Below, piece after piece: positions 11,196 through 20,842 of a DNA stretch of 64,000 nt (position 1 is its first letter; each line of letters starts with the position of its first letter). Origin of the DNA: Coleophoma eucalyptorum (Eukaryota; Ascomycota; Leotiomycetes; Helotiales; Dermateaceae); NCBI GenBank assembly GCA_026120035.1, contig JALRME010000012.1:1071293-1135292 (forward strand), given 5' to 3'. The translations under genes were made by a program, and so were the position numbers. The notes under the pieces are model-generated. The model made no database searches. It saw nothing but the letters and a program-made list of their open reading frames with translations, and was not told where the DNA came from.

Positions 11196-13254
11196 CGTGA
11201 ACGTAGTGGTCATTCAACCAACTAGAAAGGCCCCTGGATAACCCGTGATCAATATATAAAAGAGAAAAATCATTCGACAAGAACCTCAGCTGGCCTGGAC
11301 GATCAATATGGGTAGCAAGAGAAGGAAGAAAGGATACGGTTACTGACTAAGCTATTTGTTTAACTAATCTGACCTGGGCTGATGTAAATATCTTCAAGAA
11401 CCTATCACAATGTGGAATTCCGCACTTCTTTGCTATTTGATGCCTTGTGCAGCTTGCCTGATGGACCAACTTAGCCAATGTGAAGGTTGTTGGAAGCGCC
11501 ACTTCTTGCTTCCCCCCCCCCCCCAACCAAATGAGAGAAGCCATAACCAAATTCTGTTATCACTCATGCTACTGATCATGCATCGAACAAGTATAAATAT
11601 CAATTCAACTTCTACTCTACCGATTGAGAGGCAGCTCCTTTTCAGTAAGTGGACTTCGAAACACTTACGTTATCATGGGGCAATGATTCTTATCGCCGAT
11701 TACCGCTGGAGGAGTTCGGCTCCCAGATAAGTTCGCCCGAGAGGCTGCGGCTCCTTCTATTACATATCTTCTTGTGAGATATTTCATCTCTGGAAAAGAT
11801 AGTCTCCCAGTGAATGTTATCGTCACGATTCCCAGACGGTTTGCCCACCTCTTGTCTGCCGTCAAAAATAGGTTTGAAATTGGTGGGGAAGCCATAGAAG
11901 CTGGCTCCCGGCTGTAGTAGGCTTATGGTATGGTGCAATTCTGGTTGCTCCATACCATATGCGTAATGCCGAGAAAATCCTGCCAGGCAAGTTAGAATGT
12001 GACTGCAGAAACTGTGCTGCACTCCTACAGGAATCTGCATTAACCTATCACTACTTACAGGGACCATTCGTGCTGTAATAAATCGATTTATATATCGAGC
12101 TCTAAGTAAAGGTGTACTCGTTTGGTTATAGGCGACAAATAAACATGTATATGATGTTTATACCTACCTGAAGTTTCGCATGGTAGAAGCCATCAAGATT
12201 GGAGAGGGTACCGTAAATCTCCAGGAAGACGATTTACCAGGCGTAGAGGGATAGGTATATGTGGAATGATATATGATATACAAATAAATACTTGCGATTG
12301 TACTTTGGCTGTATCCGCTTGGGCGTTGACTTGCGCTGTTGAACCAGTCTTGATTGATACTCGCGTTGTTCCAAGATCTGTCATTTAGCGTTACCATACG
12401 TCCTGGTTTCCACATGGCCTTCCATTTGTGTTTTATGGCAAGTCCAAATAATGATCGTTGGAATCTCCATAAACTGACACTGGGAAAGTTACAACTTCAT
12501 GGCTTCGTACTAAGTCAGTCAGAAATTGCCGTTCCGCAATGTAAGCTTGACCTTCGAGAATGGTGTTCGCAGGAAAGGGCCGAATGATATCATCACAGAG
12601 GATGCCAACCTAAAATGAAGAATGATGCATTATTCGAAGCAGACGTTTGGTAAAGGCAAGTGAAGCGGTAAACTCCCCCGAGTCTTTCGCGACCGACGAG
12701 ACTAGCCAAGCGAGGATCAAAACCCGTCGCCGGTCACACAACACGGCTAAATCGGAGCCAATTCGGATACTGGGCTCACAGAAGAAAAGGTCTCTATGAT
12801 TAAGCGGAGGTGCCATTGGCAAACAAAGGTTAGTAGTAACAGTGAGGGGTTAGCAGTAGAGAACTGCAAACCAGGGGGACTCAAGCGAGCGAAGGAAAAA
12901 TTAGTTCGGGCACAGCTGATTCACGTAGCCTCTCTATATCATCAAACCCCGCTTCTAGGCAAAGCAGCAGGTATCTTTGTGCCTAAACTCATTTATCCGC
13001 AATAGGATACAAGATATACTTCTAGCTCGTATACAAATTAAAAATTCTAACAAGGGAACCAAAATTACACCCATTTTCATCTAAGGCCGGAAAGACGGGC
13101 CATATCTCCTCCTTAGATCGCCTGGGGACTTTAATTAATCCGATTATCCGGCTAAATACACAATATAGAACAATCATGATTGCCCGTAAGTGATACTCTC
13201 CCCTTTGTACCTTGTTTGGTTTCTGTCTCGATTTTAGGCAAGTAGACGGTGAAA
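11196..13254. other. Intergenic region upstream of the xyloglucanase
   Basis: About 2 kb without a supported gene. It contains a C13 run at 11512-11524. Near the 3' end, GTAAGTGATA (13188) to TTTTAG (13238) could be a 5'-UTR intron of the GH74 gene; splicing an upstream ATG into the frame meets a stop, so it would be non-coding. Confidence 0.3.
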
Positions 13255-15720
13255 ATGGTGGTTAGTGACGAGTTCGCGGCTCATAGGCTGTTCGCCTTTA
13301 TCTTCCTTCTCAGTAGCCTCATCACTACTGGGTCGTCTGCGTACACAAATGGAACAAATGCTTATCCATATAGATTCAATTCAGTGGCGGTTACTGGTGG
13401 TGGATTTATCACTGGTCTTTTCGGGCACCCGACAGAACCCAATCTACTATATGCAAGGACTGATATTGGGAGCTCCTATCGTTGGAGCCATGTTGACCAG
13501 CAGTGGATTCCATTAACCGATTTCATCAGCGAATCAGATGTTAATTTGTTCGGCACAGAGAGTCTAGCTCTGGATGCTTCTAACCCAAACATGCTCTACC
13601 TCGCCCAAGGCCAGTACACAACATCCAACAACACAGCATTCTTTGTGTCAGATGATCAAGGACAGACATTCTCCATCTATCCTGCTCCATTCCTTATGGG
13701 ATCCAATGAGCTTGGTCGAAATAATGGGGAACGGCTCGCAGTCAATCCTTTCAACTCCCATGAGCTCTATTTTGGTACCAGAACCGAGGGTCTCTGGAAA
13801 AGCACAGATCAGGCAAAGACGTGGAAAAATGTCACTGACTTCCCCGATGCTTTTGCTAATGGCATTGGGATCGTTTTTGTAGTCTTCGACCCGAACCATA
13901 ACGGAACTATCTATGTTGGAGCTAACGTACCTAATGGTATTTACTACACTAAGGATGCCGGCGTCAGCTGGAACATTGTGCCTGGGCAACCGACGACTTG
14001 GACCGATGATGTTCTTATTTTCGCGAACTCGACACCAACCTCAGCTCCGTTGAGTGATGGACCGCAACCTATGAAAGCCTCGCTGGCTTCGAATGGTGTT
14101 ATGTACGTTACTTACGGAGATGGACCTGGCCCTTATGGTGTATCATATGGCATTGTACAGAAGTTTGATACCATAAACTTTACATGGACGGATATCACAC
14201 CGGGATTAAATAACTCTTATCCTCCTCCGTACACACCACAAGCATTCCCACGCGGTGGTTACAACGGACTGAGTGTTGCACGGGATGACCCTAATACTCT
14301 TGTAGTTGTTTCGCTTGACCGTGATCCCGGGCCTGCTATCGATAGTATGTATTTTTCTCGGGACGGCGGAATTTCATGGAAAGATGTCTCACAACTTAGC
14401 TCGCCAGAGGTACCTGACGGTACATGGGGCCATCCAGTCAAAGAAGCTGCGCTCAAGAATGGTACCGCTGTACCATGGCTGAGCTTCAATAATGCTAAAC
14501 AATGGGGTGGGTATGGCGCTCCCAGTCCCAATATCGGCCAAACCAAGTTCGGATGGTGGATGTCTGCGGTTCTCATTGACCCTCACAATTCGGAGCATAT
14601 TATGTATGGCACCGGTGCAACAATTTGGTCGACAGATACCATTTCACGAGTTGACTCGGACTGGGCTCCAACTTGGTATGTACAAGCACAAGGGATTGAG
14701 ATGACAGCTATTCTTGCTCTTATCAGTCCCACGGAAGGCGCAAACCTCCTTAGTGGTTTCGGCGACATTCATGGATTCCGACACGATGATCTATTCACTC
14801 CACAGCCTATGCTTGGGGAGCCAACCTTCTCTAATCTAGACCAACTTGACTGGGCTGGCCAGCAACCCAATGTCATCGTCAAGGTCGGTTCTACCGGACG
14901 CCCATTCGTGGATGCATGTCCCATGGCAGCCATATCGACCGATGGTGGCCTTGGATGGAATAGGTTCCCTAATTGTGCGCCTATGACAAACAATAGCTTC
15001 CAAACTGGCGGATCCATCGCAGTTGATGCCTCGGGGAAGCACCTGATATGGACAAGCGGGGGACTTTTAACGTATCGCAATAACACAGGTCCTTATTACT
15101 CAGGCGACTATGGCAAGAGCTGGGATGCGCCAACGGGACTTAACATTGGGACAGGGAACATCAGCTCAGACAAAGTACAACCCAAGACCTTCTACGCCTA
15201 TGATTCTGGCATCTGGTATATCAGTGAGGATGGTGGTGTCACATACAATTCCAGCATCGCAGCCGATATTGGTTTACCCGACAATACGGGCGCAGTTCCC
15301 GTTGTCAGTTTCAAAGATGCTGGTGAGATATGGTTACCCCTCGGCGAAGATGGAGTATACCACAGTACGAACTTCGGGAGCACCTGGACGAAGATCGGCC
15401 CAGAAGGATTATCCACAACTATGTTCTCCGTGGGCGCACCAGCGCCAGGCCGCAACAACCCGGCGTTATATTTGTGGGGAAATACAACTGCGGAAGCTGA
15501 TGCCGTAACAGGCCTTTTTCGCTCAGATGATGCCGGCAGTACTTGGGGGCGGGTCAATGACGAGGCGCATCAGTATGGTGGTCCAACAATTGTGCTGGGC
15601 GATCCTCGAGTTTACGGGCGCGTATACCAGGGATACTTTGGTCGTGGAATTATCTATGCCGACATTGACACAGAGAACAATGGAACTATCGCTGTGCGGC
15701 CGGGGACATATGGGATATAG
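13255..15720 (+). CDS. GH74 xyloglucan-active endo-/oligosaccharide-releasing glucanase
   Basis: Intronless, 821 residues from the first ATG in frame. A hydrophobic signal peptide covers roughly residues 10-29 (cleavage near SSA). The mature protein opens with the GH74 signature: FNSVAVTGGGFITGLFGHP and YARTDIGSSYRW, whose Asp70 is one catalytic acid. The second catalytic Asp lies in GDIHGFRHDD (Asp504). Multiple Asp-box/BNR-type turns (SxDxGxTW) recur across both halves, as expected for the two seven-bladed propellers. There is no C-terminal CBM1, unlike many secreted GH74 enzymes. Expected role: extracellular cleavage of xyloglucan in plant cell walls. No frame damage is seen; the family call is firm. 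Endo versus reducing-end exo mode cannot be read here. Confidence 0.93.
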   Translation: MVVSDEFAAHRLFAFIFLLSSLITTGSSAYTNGTNAYPYRFNSVAVTGGGFITGLFGHPTEPNLLYARTDIGSSYRWSHVDQQWIPLTDFISESDVNLFGTESLALDASNPNMLYLAQGQYTTSNNTAFFVSDDQGQTFSIYPAPFLMGSNELGRNNGERLAVNPFNSHELYFGTRTEGLWKSTDQAKTWKNVTDFPDAFANGIGIVFVVFDPNHNGTIYVGANVPNGIYYTKDAGVSWNIVPGQPTTWTDDVLIFANSTPTSAPLSDGPQPMKASLASNGVMYVTYGDGPGPYGVSYGIVQKFDTINFTWTDITPGLNNSYPPPYTPQAFPRGGYNGLSVARDDPNTLVVVSLDRDPGPAIDSMYFSRDGGISWKDVSQLSSPEVPDGTWGHPVKEAALKNGTAVPWLSFNNAKQWGGYGAPSPNIGQTKFGWWMSAVLIDPHNSEHIMYGTGATIWSTDTISRVDSDWAPTWYVQAQGIEMTAILALISPTEGANLLSGFGDIHGFRHDDLFTPQPMLGEPTFSNLDQLDWAGQQPNVIVKVGSTGRPFVDACPMAAISTDGGLGWNRFPNCAPMTNNSFQTGGSIAVDASGKHLIWTSGGLLTYRNNTGPYYSGDYGKSWDAPTGLNIGTGNISSDKVQPKTFYAYDSGIWYISEDGGVTYNSSIAADIGLPDNTGAVPVVSFKDAGEIWLPLGEDGVYHSTNFGSTWTKIGPEGLSTTMFSVGAPAPGRNNPALYLWGNTTAEADAVTGLFRSDDAGSTWGRVNDEAHQYGGPTIVLGDPRVYGRVYQGYFGRGIIYADIDTENNGTIAVRPGTYGI

Positions 15721-16336
15721 AGGTGCTTCTTGCTAGAGAAACAGGACTGAATAGAGGCTGGGTACAAATACCAAGGTGATCTGCAGAGAAGTGGCCCTGC
15801 AGCTTGAGAATATCATCAGTCCTATAAAAGCTAGCACCAAATAAATAGCTCTAATTTCCCCTCATTTTGCCATAGGACAAGCTGATATTGACTTTGCGAG
15901 AAACAAAGTCTGGCCTATCGCCGATATTCAGCACTTCAGATGCGAAATACCATAACTACTGCATAAAAAAGACATACAAGTGGTTAAAATCGGTGCTTGG
16001 TTCGTTTTTATTCCAGTTAGGCTTCAGATATATCTCTATCACACTTTAAGGTCACAGCAAGTGCACTGTACTCCCTATAAGCGTCATAAATGGGCCTGGC
16101 ACTGCTGGTTACCCTGTATTTTGTACATCCATCCGTACAGATGTGGCTGAAAACGCCGTTTTTTTATGCACAATGGAGGAAGGGCTTGGAAATTGTATCG
16201 TTCCTTGACCATCTTGGGCTAGTTTTAGCCGATATTTTGCTATAATTTTAGTCCTAACCTGCTTTATTATAAGCTCGTTACTACATACAGACGTAATAAT
16301 ATTCAAATTCTGTCATTTTAAGACGATCATATAAAT
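15721..16336. other. Intergenic
   Basis: About 600 bp downstream of the GH74 gene. No coding or structural signal that I can support. Confidence 0.3.
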
Positions 16337-16770
16337 CTACCAGTTGCCTTTATGTTTCCAAGAGCTCACTCTACCGTCAACCAATAGATCTTGGCCAGTT
16401 ATCCAGTTGCGGGTCGCGTGGTAGAGAAGCACTGGCTTTATCTCCTCTGGATTGCGCATCCGACTAAACATCGATTCTTCGTTGTATTGTTTTCGGAGAT
16501 CCGGGGAGACCTTTTCCGCCCGCAAAAACATATCCGTCTACATAGTGCCCGGGGAGAGGCGGTTGACTATGATTCGGTACTAAGTTAACTCCATAGCCAT
16601 AGGCTTCATATAGCCACATACAGCCACCTTGGATGTAGTATAGCAGGTGATCTGTTGCACATACATACTAATATGTGTCACAAAAAACCTGATAAAGATG
16701 ATAGAACCCATTGGAGCTGACTCAGCAGGCTTCGACTTACCCAGCTTCTCCCATTTTCGAACCATGGCGA
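16337..16770 (-). pseudogene. Short-chain dehydrogenase/reductase relic
   Basis: On the minus strand two frames together encode the second half of an SDR. There is a GSIIFI strand, a decayed stretch, the catalytic Tyr-x-x-x-Lys segment (YTTSKVAV), a helix KPMAMEL, then after a frame change R-IVNRLSPG and TDMF. A second frame carries MRNPEEIKPVLLY and the C-terminal NWITGQDLLVDG. Frame changes and missing segments show it is dead. It is unrelated in detail to the SDR relic near 8.5 kb, so it is a separate loss rather than a copy. Confidence 0.6.
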
Positions 16771-18044
16771 TGGAACGGGCGTGGGCAACTCAAAACGAAA
16801 TGCAACAAACTGAGTTATAGGAAATAAGTTCATTTCAGTAAATTTTTACAGGTAACTCATGTTAATGTCAAATGTCTAGGATAGGCTCTAGTCGGATGTA
16901 GTGAGAAAAGACTCATCGGTGACCACACCAGCGGCACTGATGCTACAGTCAGGTGTCAGCTATATGTATCCTGGAAACCTGCGAACAATAATTCACTTGA
17001 TATCCACAGTACCAAATACTCTCGGAGGTGGTTGATAGCTTGGTCTGATCGAATGCTCTGATCAGGCTTCAACCTAGTATTGTGCCTGTAGTTGTGATTC
17101 AATTGCTTCTTGACCTTTAGGGTTTACTCTGCCAACCCGATAGACGTCCCTCATATCTTCTTATGTGCAAAGATTGAGCTTATATGACTCTTACAGAATA
17201 GAAAATCAAGGGGTCCAGATATGCCCACTATGTTCAAGGCTGAAGAGAAATATTAAATATTGTAGACACTAGTCGCACACCATTATATTTCGATTCAGAC
17301 AAGTAGATAAGATCAAAATCTAAACTCTAGGAACACGAGAATCTCTATCAGACTCCTTTTATGGCTCCCCCACTTCCAGTTGATTTGTCAAAAGTGACTA
17401 AAGTACAAATTCAGGTCATTTCTTCACGCAAATTTCGGCTCTTTAGCATGGGTATGTTAAAGTATAATTCAAATGCGTACATAATCCCATCGTAGGCCAA
17501 TACAAAGCCTCTAAGAGAAAATGATCTACCACGGGTTGTAATGGCCGTTTTGTTTCTTTTCGTATCTTGGAGGTGCCCCTCCTTCACTATGTCCTATTTT
17601 CTGCTATGTTCTCGGGAAGAGCGGGGAAATAGTGCATCTGCATGAGATTGAATTACCTGTTGAATGGGACTAAATTCCGGGGTAAGAGAGCGGGCATGAA
17701 ATTTAACATGTCACTCCACCTTAACCCAGAGCCATACATATGCGTAAGCGTGTCACAGCACACCCCTTAATATGCGGGTATTGCATATCTATCTCTATTG
17801 CTCGACTGCGGGGTCGGAAATGTTCAGCAAACAGTTGCCACAAGCTATCGGAATACTACAATTGGGTCAAATCGCTCTAAATGTGCGTTAGTTTCCAGAT
17901 GGGCGTTAGTTCCGCAGATGTCTATCTGGAAGACATAAGAGACATAAACAATGTTAAAAATGAACGCATCATGACGCGGCAGATTTGCCAAGTGAACTCA
18001 AGTCTTGCTTGCATTAATTCTGCCCCGATATTTCAAGAGTCAAA
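16771..18044. other. Intergenic region upstream of the P450
   Basis: About 1.3 kb, AT-rich, with no supported gene. The promoter of the P450 should lie in the last few hundred bases; no unambiguous TATA box was found. Confidence 0.3.
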
Positions 18045-19532
18045 ATGCTACTCCTTCTTGCCCCATACACTTTATACGCGGCGGGTATTTGTTTATTCGT
18101 TTACTCTACCTTAAATTACTTGTACGATCCTAAAAGCCTAGGAAAGTTTCCATCTCCGTCTGTCGCCGGGCTCACTTCCTTCTGGCGCATCTGGCACAAC
18201 CTAAATCGAAGGCATTATGCAGTAATAGATGCTGCTCATAAGCGCTTCGGCAGCCATGTTCGAATCGCACCTGATCATATCTCTATTTTGGATCCAGAAG
18301 CTGCCTATCAAGTATATGGCCATGGCGCAAACATGCTTAAAGGGCTATGGTACAATGCTGGAGCTGGTGCCCACCGACACCTTGCCGACGCACGAAACAA
18401 ATTGGAACACCAGAGAAAGCGCAAGATGTTTGCTCATGTCTTCGCTGCGAAGACCGTGGTGTCGTTTGAACCTCTCCTCGTCGACACTATTCAAGTTTTT
18501 ATGAAGCAGCTTGATGAACGCGAAAAAAGTGGCACAGAGGTCGACATGAGGCTAATGTTGAATTATTTCACGATCGATCTTTTCGGTGATCTCCTCTACG
18601 GCAGTAAGCTTGGCTGTCTATCCCGTGGTGACGATCTGCTCGATGCCGAGACAAGGGATGGTGTTGTATACAAGGTTCCCTTCATCCAGTCTCTTTTAGA
18701 TGTAACCGTTATTAACACCGCTATTGGGTTATTACCTTCGGTGATGCCATTTACAAAGAAATTATTCAAGAACCATCCATACAAAAAGAAAGGCGCCGAC
18801 TGGGAAAACATCGTCTATCACAACACCAAGACGCGAATGCAGAAGGAAAACCGCGACGATCTGTTCAGCAAACTCCTGAAGAACAGCAAAGGAGAAGAGA
18901 TGAACCTTTCTCTCGGTGAAATCATTGCTGAGTGTTCTGTCATGATGAATGCGGGAACAGAGACCACAGCTGCTTCGATGACGAACACAACATATTTTCT
19001 ATACACCCATCCCAGAGTACTCGCTAAGCTACGAGCTGAAATAGATGCTGCGATTCCCGGGGATGGAATTTTGGCATATGAAGTTGCTTCAAGTCTACCC
19101 TATCTGCGCGCATGTATCGAGGAGTCTCTCCGACTTCGACCGCCGAATGCATTTGGCCTTCCACGACTAGTTCCTCCTGGTGGAAGGGTTATCGCAGGCC
19201 AATTCATTCCAGAAGGCGTGACAGTTTCTGTGCCGACGTACTCGCTCCTCAGAGACGAAAATGTTTTCGAGAACGCCTCGGAATATGACCCAGACCGATG
19301 GATGACCGAAGACCAAGAGAAGAAGCATCGCATGATGAACAGCCACCTTCCTTTCAGCACTGGGCCCCGGGCGTGCATAGGAAGAAATATTGCATACTTT
19401 GAGCAGATCGTTGTCATTGCTATGATTGTCAAGTTCTATGACTGCATCGTGCCGGAGGGGTTCAAGCTAGAAATTCAGGAGCGATTTAACTCAAACGTTG
19501 GAAATCTTCTTGTTGGGATTCAACGCCGTTGA
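18045..19532 (+). CDS. Cytochrome P450 monooxygenase
   Basis: Intronless, 495 residues. A single N-terminal membrane anchor (LLLLAPYTLYAAGICLFVY) is followed by a Pro-containing hinge (FPSPSVAG). The I-helix oxygen-binding motif AGTETT starts at residue 303, the K-helix ExxR is Glu360-Arg363, a DPDRW segment follows, and the haem loop FSTGPRACIGR carries the ligand Cys444. All hallmark residues are present. The N-terminal and YGHGANMLKG regions remind me of the benzoate-4-monooxygenase-like fungal P450s (CYP53 neighbourhood), but I cannot place it firmly. It sits convergent to the A-T-TE synthetase about 1.3 kb away, so a tailoring role in that pathway is plausible but unproven. Lack of introns is unusual beside its multi-exon neighbours. 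Confidence 0.9.
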   Translation: MLLLLAPYTLYAAGICLFVYSTLNYLYDPKSLGKFPSPSVAGLTSFWRIWHNLNRRHYAVIDAAHKRFGSHVRIAPDHISILDPEAAYQVYGHGANMLKGLWYNAGAGAHRHLADARNKLEHQRKRKMFAHVFAAKTVVSFEPLLVDTIQVFMKQLDEREKSGTEVDMRLMLNYFTIDLFGDLLYGSKLGCLSRGDDLLDAETRDGVVYKVPFIQSLLDVTVINTAIGLLPSVMPFTKKLFKNHPYKKKGADWENIVYHNTKTRMQKENRDDLFSKLLKNSKGEEMNLSLGEIIAECSVMMNAGTETTAASMTNTTYFLYTHPRVLAKLRAEIDAAIPGDGILAYEVASSLPYLRACIEESLRLRPPNAFGLPRLVPPGGRVIAGQFIPEGVTVSVPTYSLLRDENVFENASEYDPDRWMTEDQEKKHRMMNSHLPFSTGPRACIGRNIAYFEQIVVIAMIVKFYDCIVPEGFKLEIQERFNSNVGNLLVGIQRR

Positions 19533-19808
19533 TTAACGCAGGTTATTTGTACTTGGGTTAATTGTAGGTTATTCGAATACTACGTGTTACTTAAATATAT
19601 TGTCAGTAAGGCCCAATGGTGCCGATATGCCTATGAACGCATGTCGAGGAGGCCGCGATGAAAAGTTATATACTGAGGGAAGCGGCTGCTAGATCAAATA
19701 TTTGATATCCATCCATAGTAACAGCTTTGAATCAATCGTACGCTTCGCCATCCTAAAATCACTACTATATTAAAGATCCAACTTTAAAATTAACAAAAGA
19801 ATATCAAA

Positions 19809-20044
19809 ATGGTAGGACTACTTGGAGGCGGTAGAAAAAACAACAACAACAGGGGCACCGGTGGTGGTCTCCTTAGAGGGTAAATTATATATTTTATTTT
19901 TGAACTATTAGTATAATATATCCGAATAACAACTAACTTAATTTCACGTAGACTCTTAGGTATAGTTGATGATACAATCAAGGGTCTCCCAATCGTCGGC
20001 GCAATCACCTCTCCTCTATGTAAGAACATGACCTGCTCAGAATA
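19809..20044 (+). CDS. Small Gly/Asn-rich hydrophobic peptide gene, 3' end replaced by repeat
   Basis: Exon 1 (19809-19879) encodes MVGLLGGGRK followed by an Asn run and a Gly-rich tail. An intron 19880-19951 (GTAAAT...CACGTAG with a CTAAC branch site) joins exon 2, which continues LLGIVDDTIKGLPIVGAITSPL in frame. The reading then enters TGTAAGAAC at 20019, which is the first base of a repeat also found near 30.4 and 31.5 kb, and stops at 20042-20044. Splicing at GTAAGA (20020) would also stop at once. The peptide (46 to 54 residues) resembles short fungal proteins of unknown function that begin with Gly-rich turns. Its original C-terminus was probably lost to the insertion. Whether it is expressed is unknown. 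Confidence 0.4.
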
Positions 20045-20295
20045 GACAATTGGATAATCCAGACATGTGTCATGTGACCAAGCATATTTCATGTGACCCA
20101 GAGGATAGTAGGATAAGCGAGTATGAGCAGAGTCGGAGGGGTTTCGGACCCAGGAAGTATATAGAGGGACATGTCAGGGAAATTGGTTTCTTTCCTCTCT
20201 TCTCTTTTTATCTTTTTTATGTCTTTCGTACGAGACCTATAGGATTCAGTCAATATAAGGTTATTATGCTCCCAAACACCTCTATCCTGCCATTG
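20019..20295 (+). repeat. Repeat family A, copy 1 (LTR-like, ~280 bp)
   Basis: Starts TGTAAGAAC and contains CAATTGGATAATCC, GCGAGTATGAGCAGAGTCGG, AGGGGTTTCGGACC and TCTTTCCTCTCTTCTCTTTT, ending at GATCAAACCTGT. The same blocks occur in the same order at 31462-31742, and inverted at 30086-30364. Length, TG start and a pyrimidine-rich tract suggest a solo LTR. No target-site duplication was convincing. Confidence 0.7.
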
Positions 20296-20842
20296 ATCAA
20301 ACCTGTACCGATGCAGACATCAAGCTGGTCAATAAAATCACCGACTACTACATCTCGCAATTCCCGGACGATATATCTAGCTGTGATTTTGGCCACCTAC
20401 GACTATACCAATCAAAACATTCTAGCAAAAGTAAAGAAAGTCGATCCTAAGAGCATTTTCTGCCTCAGCCAACTAGCTTGACATCATGGGAAGGCGTCGA
20501 CTTAATCCAAGTGACTATAAAGATTATCTGATATCTATTAGCCTCGAGTGTTATGAGTTTTGCAAAGCTGCCGTGAATTTGCATTACCAAGGAGGCTACT
20601 TTACTCGCAATTCTGACCAAATATTTTTGTTGACTCGTCTTGCCTCGCTCTTTTCGATTGACTTGGCCAATGCTTCCTTGCTTACAACCCCTTTCCAAGT
20701 AATCTCCTCGCCTGCTATAAGTAAAATGATTTTGGGCCACTTTTCAAAGTCAATATTAAAAGGTAACAAGTAAAATTTGATCGATCAACTAGTGAACCAT
20801 CTAGATTAATGAAGAAACAAATGTTGGATATCCTAACATCAT
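20296..20842. other. Downstream flank of repeat; no supported gene
   Basis: Open frames exist (for example 20486-20773) but none carries a recognisable motif. It may hold decayed coding sequence displaced by the repeat insertion. Confidence 0.25.

Noticed and set aside
11347..12822. Several 60-125 codon open frames on both strands upstream of the xyloglucanase
   Set aside because: No ATG-to-stop frame shows domain structure or consistent codon pattern.
20486..20773. Open frame of 95 codons between repeat A and the synthetase
   Set aside because: No recognisable motif, and the region is likely debris; not supported as a gene.
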